NCBI GenBank assembly: GCA_965216205.1
Contig: OZ244139.1
Coordinates: 2,976,001 to 3,040,000 of the forward strand
Source of the DNA: CADEDH01 sp965216205
Lineage (GTDB): Bacteria; Actinomycetota; Acidimicrobiia; Acidimicrobiales; SZUA-35
Length of the DNA stretch: 64,000 nucleotides
Reading direction: 5' to 3'
The stretch's first letter is position 1, and every line of letters begins with the position of its first letter. The notes under the pieces are model-generated. The model had not been told where the DNA came from and did not search any database. It saw only the letters and a program-made list of their open reading frames with translations. Both the position numbers and the translations under genes were made by a program. Below are positions 61,076 to 64,000 of the stretch, in pieces.

Positions 61076-62725
61076 TCAGCCGCGAAACGGGCGCATGACG
61101 ATCGACCAAGGGTCGGGGGTGACGCCCATCGGCACATCGATCAGGGCCGGTTCGCGGGCGTCGATCGCCGACGCGAGCGTCGACCGGAGCTCGTCGGGGC
61201 TCTCCGCCCGGTGGCCCGTCACCCCGAAGGCAGCGGCCAGCGCGAGCATGTCGGGGTTGGTGAGCTCGGTGCCGTGGTGGACGCCATCGAACTGCTGCTT
61301 GTGCATGCGCTGCACGTTCCCGTAGGCGTCGTCCCGGAACACCACGCCCACGAGCGGGATGCCGTAGTTGACGACGGTCGCCAGCTCGGCCAGCCCGTAG
61401 CCGAATCCACCGTCGCCGTTGATCGACACCACCGGACGGTCGGGGTTGCCCACGGCCGCCCCGATGGCGGTCGGATAGCCGTAGCCCAGCGTGCCCTGGT
61501 AGCCGGGGCTGAGGTAGCTCCTCGGATGATGGATCGGGATCGTGTAGCGCCCCACGTAGCCCACCTGGGTGAGCTCGGAGACGAACACGGTGTCGTCGGG
61601 CATGGCGGCCCGAAGGGCAGCGGCGTACGACAACTGTGGCTCGAGAGGCGCCAACTCCTCGGCCACCCGGGCGTTGACCGCATCGGGATCGTCGAGCCAC
61701 GGGGCCCGCTCCCCGCCGAGGAGCTCCCGCAGCGCGGCACAACCCGTTCGAGCGTCGCCGGTGACGGTGGCGTCGAACCGGCGTGGTGGTCCGAACGCCG
61801 ACGGATCGTTGTTGAGGGACAGCAGCACCGCGTCCTCGGCGGTCGGGAGGAGCCGGGCGTTGCCCTGCAGCGCCCGGGTGCCGACGAACAGCACCGTGTC
61901 GGCCCGGGCGAGGAGCTCCTTCGACGCGAGCGGCAGGAAGGCCATCGGGTGTCGGTTGTCGAAGCTGCCGATGCCGTTCGTGCTGGCGACGAGCGGCGCG
62001 CCGAGGGCGGTTGCGAGCTCCCCGAGCTCGTCCCAGGCATCGGCCGCGTACCCGCCACCGCCGACGTAGATCACCGGCCGCTCCGCCGCGATGAGTCGCT
62101 CGGCGACCATACCGAGCTCTGCGTCGGAGCCCGGCGACGGCACCCCGACCGGTTCCGGTCCGATCGCCGGACCGTCGGTGGTGGCAGCGAGCACGTCGGG
62201 GGGAATCTCCACCGCCACCGGCCCGGGGCCGCGGCCGAGCTGGACGAGGGCACCGTGGATCGCCCCCGGCACCGCACCGGCGTCGGTGACGAGGGTCGAC
62301 GACCGACAGATCGTCTCGAGGATGCCCGACTGGTCGGGGATCTCGTGGAGCAGACCGTAGCCCTCGCCGATGCCGCGGGTGGGGATCTGGCCGCTGAGCA
62401 GCAGCACCTTCGACGAGCACGCCAGGGCGGTGACCAGACCGCTCCCGGCGTTCAACACGCCGGGTCCCGGCACCACGAGGGCCACGCCGATCCTCCCGGT
62501 CGACCGGGCGTAGCCGTCGGCCGCGTAGGTGGTGGTCTGCTCGTGGCGGGCGTTGACGAACTGGATCTCGTCGGCGAACACGGCGAGCCCGTTGCTCGCA
62601 TAATCGAGCTGGACGCCGGGGATACCGAAGATGTGGGTGATCCCTTCGGTCGCCAACTGGCGGGCCATCGCGATGCCGCCGGTGACGGTGGTAGTCGTCT
62701 CGGTCTTCGAAGCGGTGTCGGTCAC
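61076..62725 (-). CDS. Thiamine diphosphate-dependent enzyme, acetolactate synthase-like
   Basis: A 549-residue member of the acetohydroxyacid synthase/benzoylformate decarboxylase family. The Pyr domain carries the catalytic Glu62 in NARHEQTTTYAADGYAR, the middle domain has PVIYVGGGGYAADAWDELG, and the PP domain has the ThDP/Mg motif INGDGGFGYGLAELATVVNY with FRDDAYGN. A true biosynthetic AHAS would usually sit with ilvN/ilvC, which are absent, so a catabolic 2-oxo acid decarboxylase or a carboligase is likely. GTG 62725 is used. It is divergent from the MerB-like gene. Confidence 0.87.
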   Translation of the reverse strand: MTDTASKTETTTTVTGGIAMARQLATEGITHIFGIPGVQLDYASNGLAVFADEIQFVNARHEQTTTYAADGYARSTGRIGVALVVPGPGVLNAGSGLVTALACSSKVLLLSGQIPTRGIGEGYGLLHEIPDQSGILETICRSSTLVTDAGAVPGAIHGALVQLGRGPGPVAVEIPPDVLAATTDGPAIGPEPVGVPSPGSDAELGMVAERLIAAERPVIYVGGGGYAADAWDELGELATALGAPLVASTNGIGSFDNRHPMAFLPLASKELLARADTVLFVGTRALQGNARLLPTAEDAVLLSLNNDPSAFGPPRRFDATVTGDARTGCAALRELLGGERAPWLDDPDAVNARVAEELAPLEPQLSYAAALRAAMPDDTVFVSELTQVGYVGRYTIPIHHPRSYLSPGYQGTLGYGYPTAIGAAVGNPDRPVVSINGDGGFGYGLAELATVVNYGIPLVGVVFRDDAYGNVQRMHKQQFDGVHHGTELTNPDMLALAAAFGVTGHRAESPDELRSTLASAIDAREPALIDVPMGVTPDPWSIVMRPFRG

Positions 62726-62822
62726 CTCAGCGACCCTAGTTCGACGTCGATCCCGGGGCATCGCCGGTTGTCGCTCGCTCGGAGCCCGGCGCCGGTTGGT
62801 GAACCGTGACAGACTCGCAGCC

Positions 62823-63539
62823 ATGAGCGACCACGCCACCGACGAGTCACCGCCCATCGAGGTTGGCACCCTCGACCGGGCCCACCACTCGATCATGACC
62901 ACGATCGTCGAGACCACGCAGGCTCCCCACTACACCGAGCTCGCCGCCGACATCGGGATCACGCCGGACGAGGGGCGGGCGGTCGTGCACGAGCTGATGA
63001 CCAGGATCCCCGGCTGGGCGCATCCGGGGACCGACTACATCGCGTCGTTTCCACCGTTCAACGTGCAGCCGACCCAGTACCGGATCTCGGTCGACGATCG
63101 GCACGGTTGGTTCGGTCAGTGAGGTTTCGAGTCGCTGGCCGTGCGCTGGCTGTTCCCCGGCTCCACGATCCGAATCGAGGCGCCATGTCTCGACTGCGGT
63201 GAATCGATGGTCGTGGTCCTGCGTGACGAGGAGATCGTCGACACCCAGCCCGAAACGATCGTCGGTTACACGTCGGCCGAGGTCGGGGGCGACGCCGCCA
63301 CCAGGCCCTTCCGGTGAGCGAGCATGAACCTCTTCCGGTCGGAAGAGCACGCTCGCAATCTCCCCAGCTTCGACGCTGCGATGGCCGATCGGATGCTCCA
63401 GCCGGTGAGCTGGTGGGCCGAGACGTTCGCCAACCCGTTCTTTCGCGAGCGAGGCCGGTCCGACTACGTGAGCTGGGTTCTGAGCGACGAGGGCCAGGCG
63501 GCCTTCGGCCAGCTGCGGGCACGGCTCGCACCCGGCTGA
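62823..63539 (+). CDS. MerB-like (alkylmercury lyase family) selenoprotein candidate with two UGA/Sec codons
   Basis: One frame runs from ATG 62823 to TGA 63537-63539, 238 residues, interrupted only by TGA at 63120-63122 (residue 100) and 63315-63317 (residue 165). The N-terminal part (HHSIMTTIVETTQAPHYTEL) resembles the MerB helical domain. HGWFGQ-U-GFESLAVRWLF matches MerB YAWC96ALD, with Glu103 at the Asp99 position. RIEAPCLDCGE parallels the Cys117 region, and RPFR-U-ASMNLFRSEEHA matches the Cys159 region. The UGA spacing (65) is close to Cys96-Cys159 (63). SECIS-like hairpins follow both UGAs. MerB breaks carbon-mercury bonds; no mer genes are adjacent, so the substrate is open. A pseudogene is less likely. 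Confidence 0.82.
63120..63122 (+). other. In-frame UGA, predicted selenocysteine 100
   Basis: TGA at the position of the first catalytic cysteine of MerB (Cys96). The preceding HGWFGQ and following GFESLAVRW remain in the same frame as the rest of the protein. Confidence 0.75.
63136..63152 (+). promoter_or_regulatory. SECIS-like hairpin after first UGA (weak)
   Basis: A 5-bp stem with two G-U pairs (63136-63140 with 63148-63152) and a 7-nt apical loop GUGCGCU that starts with GU. The loop begins 18 nt after the UGA, inside the range reported for bacterial SECIS elements. The stem is short, so this is weaker than the second element. Confidence 0.45.
63315..63317 (+). other. In-frame UGA, predicted selenocysteine 165
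   Basis: TGA at the position of the second catalytic cysteine of MerB (Cys159). The upstream RPFR and downstream ASMNLFRSEEHA stay in frame. A 71-codon open frame starting at ATG 63324 would otherwise be called as a separate small gene. Confidence 0.8.
63330..63347 (+). promoter_or_regulatory. SECIS element after second UGA
   Basis: A perfect 7-bp stem CTCTTCC (63330-63336)/GGAAGAG (63341-63347) with the tetraloop GGUC. GGUC is the SelB-recognised loop core of the Escherichia coli fdhF SECIS. The loop begins 19 nt after the UGA. The hairpin lies in coding sequence (LFRSEE), as in all bacterial SECIS elements. Confidence 0.8.
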
Positions 63540-63544
63540 CCTGC

Positions 63545-63561
63545 GGCGGGTCGAACCCGCC
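63545..63561. terminator. Short hairpin in convergent gap
   Basis: GGCGGG-TCGAA-CCCGCC: a perfect 6-bp GC stem with a 5-nt loop, starting 6 nt after the selenoprotein stop and 33 nt from the convergent gene end. It is placed to terminate transcripts from both sides. Confidence 0.55.
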
Positions 63562-63593
63562 TGCGGCCATGGGCCGGCGAGTGGAACCGCCGG

Positions 63594-63983
63594 TCAGGAG
63601 CCGAAACCGGCGAGACGCTCGCGGGACAGCTCGTGACCCGAGGTGCTGGCGACGACCTCGAGCTCGGCGTCGCCTCCAGCCGACCAGTCGCTCGGGAGTT
63701 CCTCGATCGCAACCGACCAGTCGAGGTCGGGCACGTCGATCAGCTCGAGGGCCAGTTCGTCGCCCGCCTCGTTGACGAGCACAACCGAGTCGACCGTGCG
63801 CGCCACGCCGCCGAACACCACCGGGGGACCGTCCGGGGTCAGGGACACACCGACGATCCAGACCGCGTCGGACGAGCTCCGACGGGAGGCGCTCCGCACG
63901 GTGATCGATGTGGGGGTGGCGGCCGTGAGCGAGACGGCGTGGGAGAACCCGATGATCTCCTCCAGGTCCCACGCCACCGTCAT
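63594..63983 (-). CDS. Hypothetical protein, possibly extending beyond the window
   Basis: A 129-residue protein with an all-beta look: ATPTSITVRSASRRSSSDAV, GVARTVDSVVLVNEAGDELA and DLDWSVAIEELPSDWSAGGD. No signal peptide, membrane segment or known motif is visible. ATG 63983 gives a compact product, but the frame stays open to the window edge (GGDET before Met), so the true start may lie outside. Function unknown. It converges on the selenoprotein gene. Confidence 0.55.
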   Translation of the reverse strand: MTVAWDLEEIIGFSHAVSLTAATPTSITVRSASRRSSSDAVWIVGVSLTPDGPPVVFGGVARTVDSVVLVNEAGDELALELIDVPDLDWSVAIEELPSDWSAGGDAELEVVASTSGHELSRERLAGFGS

Positions 63984-64000
63984 CGTCTCGTCGCCGCCCG

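Noticed and set aside
62823..63539. Reading the MerB-like locus as an ordinary pseudogene or as two separate small genes
   Set aside because: Only UGA stops occur, both at the columns of catalytic cysteines, the frame never shifts, and a GGUC-loop hairpin follows at SECIS distance. Random decay would not be expected to give this.
63545..63561. T-arm-like GGGTTCGACCC on the minus strand
   Set aside because: The stem closes as a simple symmetric hairpin, not as a 5+7+5 T-arm, and no cloverleaf surrounds it. Treated as a terminator.

Overview
The window is GC-rich, densely packed DNA from an actinobacterium. The gene content fits the class Acidimicrobiia (Ilumatobacter-like): F420-type LLM flavoenzymes, CaiB CoA-transferase, crotonase and acyl-CoA dehydrogenase relatives, inositol-1-phosphate synthase, DUF397/DUF5753 regulators and an OmpATb-like BON+OmpA protein. 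The lineage is an inference from families and base composition. I see no rRNA or tRNA gene, CRISPR array, prophage or intact insertion sequence.

Layout. 1-2.5 kb: two SAM methyltransferases and a phytanoyl-CoA-dioxygenase-like oxygenase. 2.5-5.8 kb: a hydantoinase-like gene remnant, then a LysR regulator divergent from a DapA-family lyase/aldolase and an amine-type FAD oxidase. 6-9.4 kb: a DUF6544 protein, a DUF1772 membrane protein and a two-component system. 9.5-12.6 kb: a double-DUF427 protein and an arylsulfatase. 12.6-22.7 kb: a carnitine/gamma-butyrobetaine catabolic operon (gamma-butyrobetaine dioxygenase, BKACE, L-carnitine dehydrogenase) facing an IclR regulator and a five-gene peptide-type ABC importer. 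22.7-32 kb: VOC proteins, a LiaF-like envelope protein, an M48 protease/LemA pair, a MaoC hydratase, an EamA transporter, an acyl-CoA-dehydrogenase-like flavoprotein and a GNAT enzyme. 32-37 kb: a MacB/FtsX-type ABC exporter with its own two-component system. 37-42 kb: an orphan protein, an APH-like kinase, a SpoU methyltransferase, an LLM oxidoreductase and a CaiB CoA-transferase. 42-46.6 kb: a second FtsX-type exporter with PadR control and two ATPases, one with an aberrant Q-loop. 46.7-52.9 kb: two envelope proteins, an N-acyl-D-amino-acid deacylase-like amidohydrolase, a frameshifted LLM gene and an SDR epimerase. 53-54.5 kb: a streptomycete-style XRE/DUF397 regulatory pair. 55-61 kb: a LysR regulator divergent from ino1, then an EthD protein, a zincin, a DJ-1/PfpI protein, a crotonase and a methyltransferase. 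61-64 kb: a TPP enzyme, a selenoprotein candidate and an unknown protein.

Most notable item. At 62823-63539 a MerB (organomercurial lyase)-like protein is read in one frame through two UGA codons. The UGAs fall where MerB has its two catalytic cysteines (Cys96 and Cys159). The second UGA is followed by a perfect 7-bp hairpin with a GGUC apical loop, the hallmark of a bacterial SECIS element. The first UGA has a weaker hairpin at almost the same distance. The simplest reading is a MerB-family protein with two selenocysteines, which a standard gene caller would split or truncate. No mer operon and no Sec machinery lie in the window.

Other unusual items are a two-copy family of long palindromes in convergent gaps (57.3 and 61.0 kb), a duplicated 42-bp element at 29.5 kb, strong hairpins after the importer binding-protein gene and after the DUF397 gene, and a carnitine operon with no betainyl-CoA thioesterase in sight.
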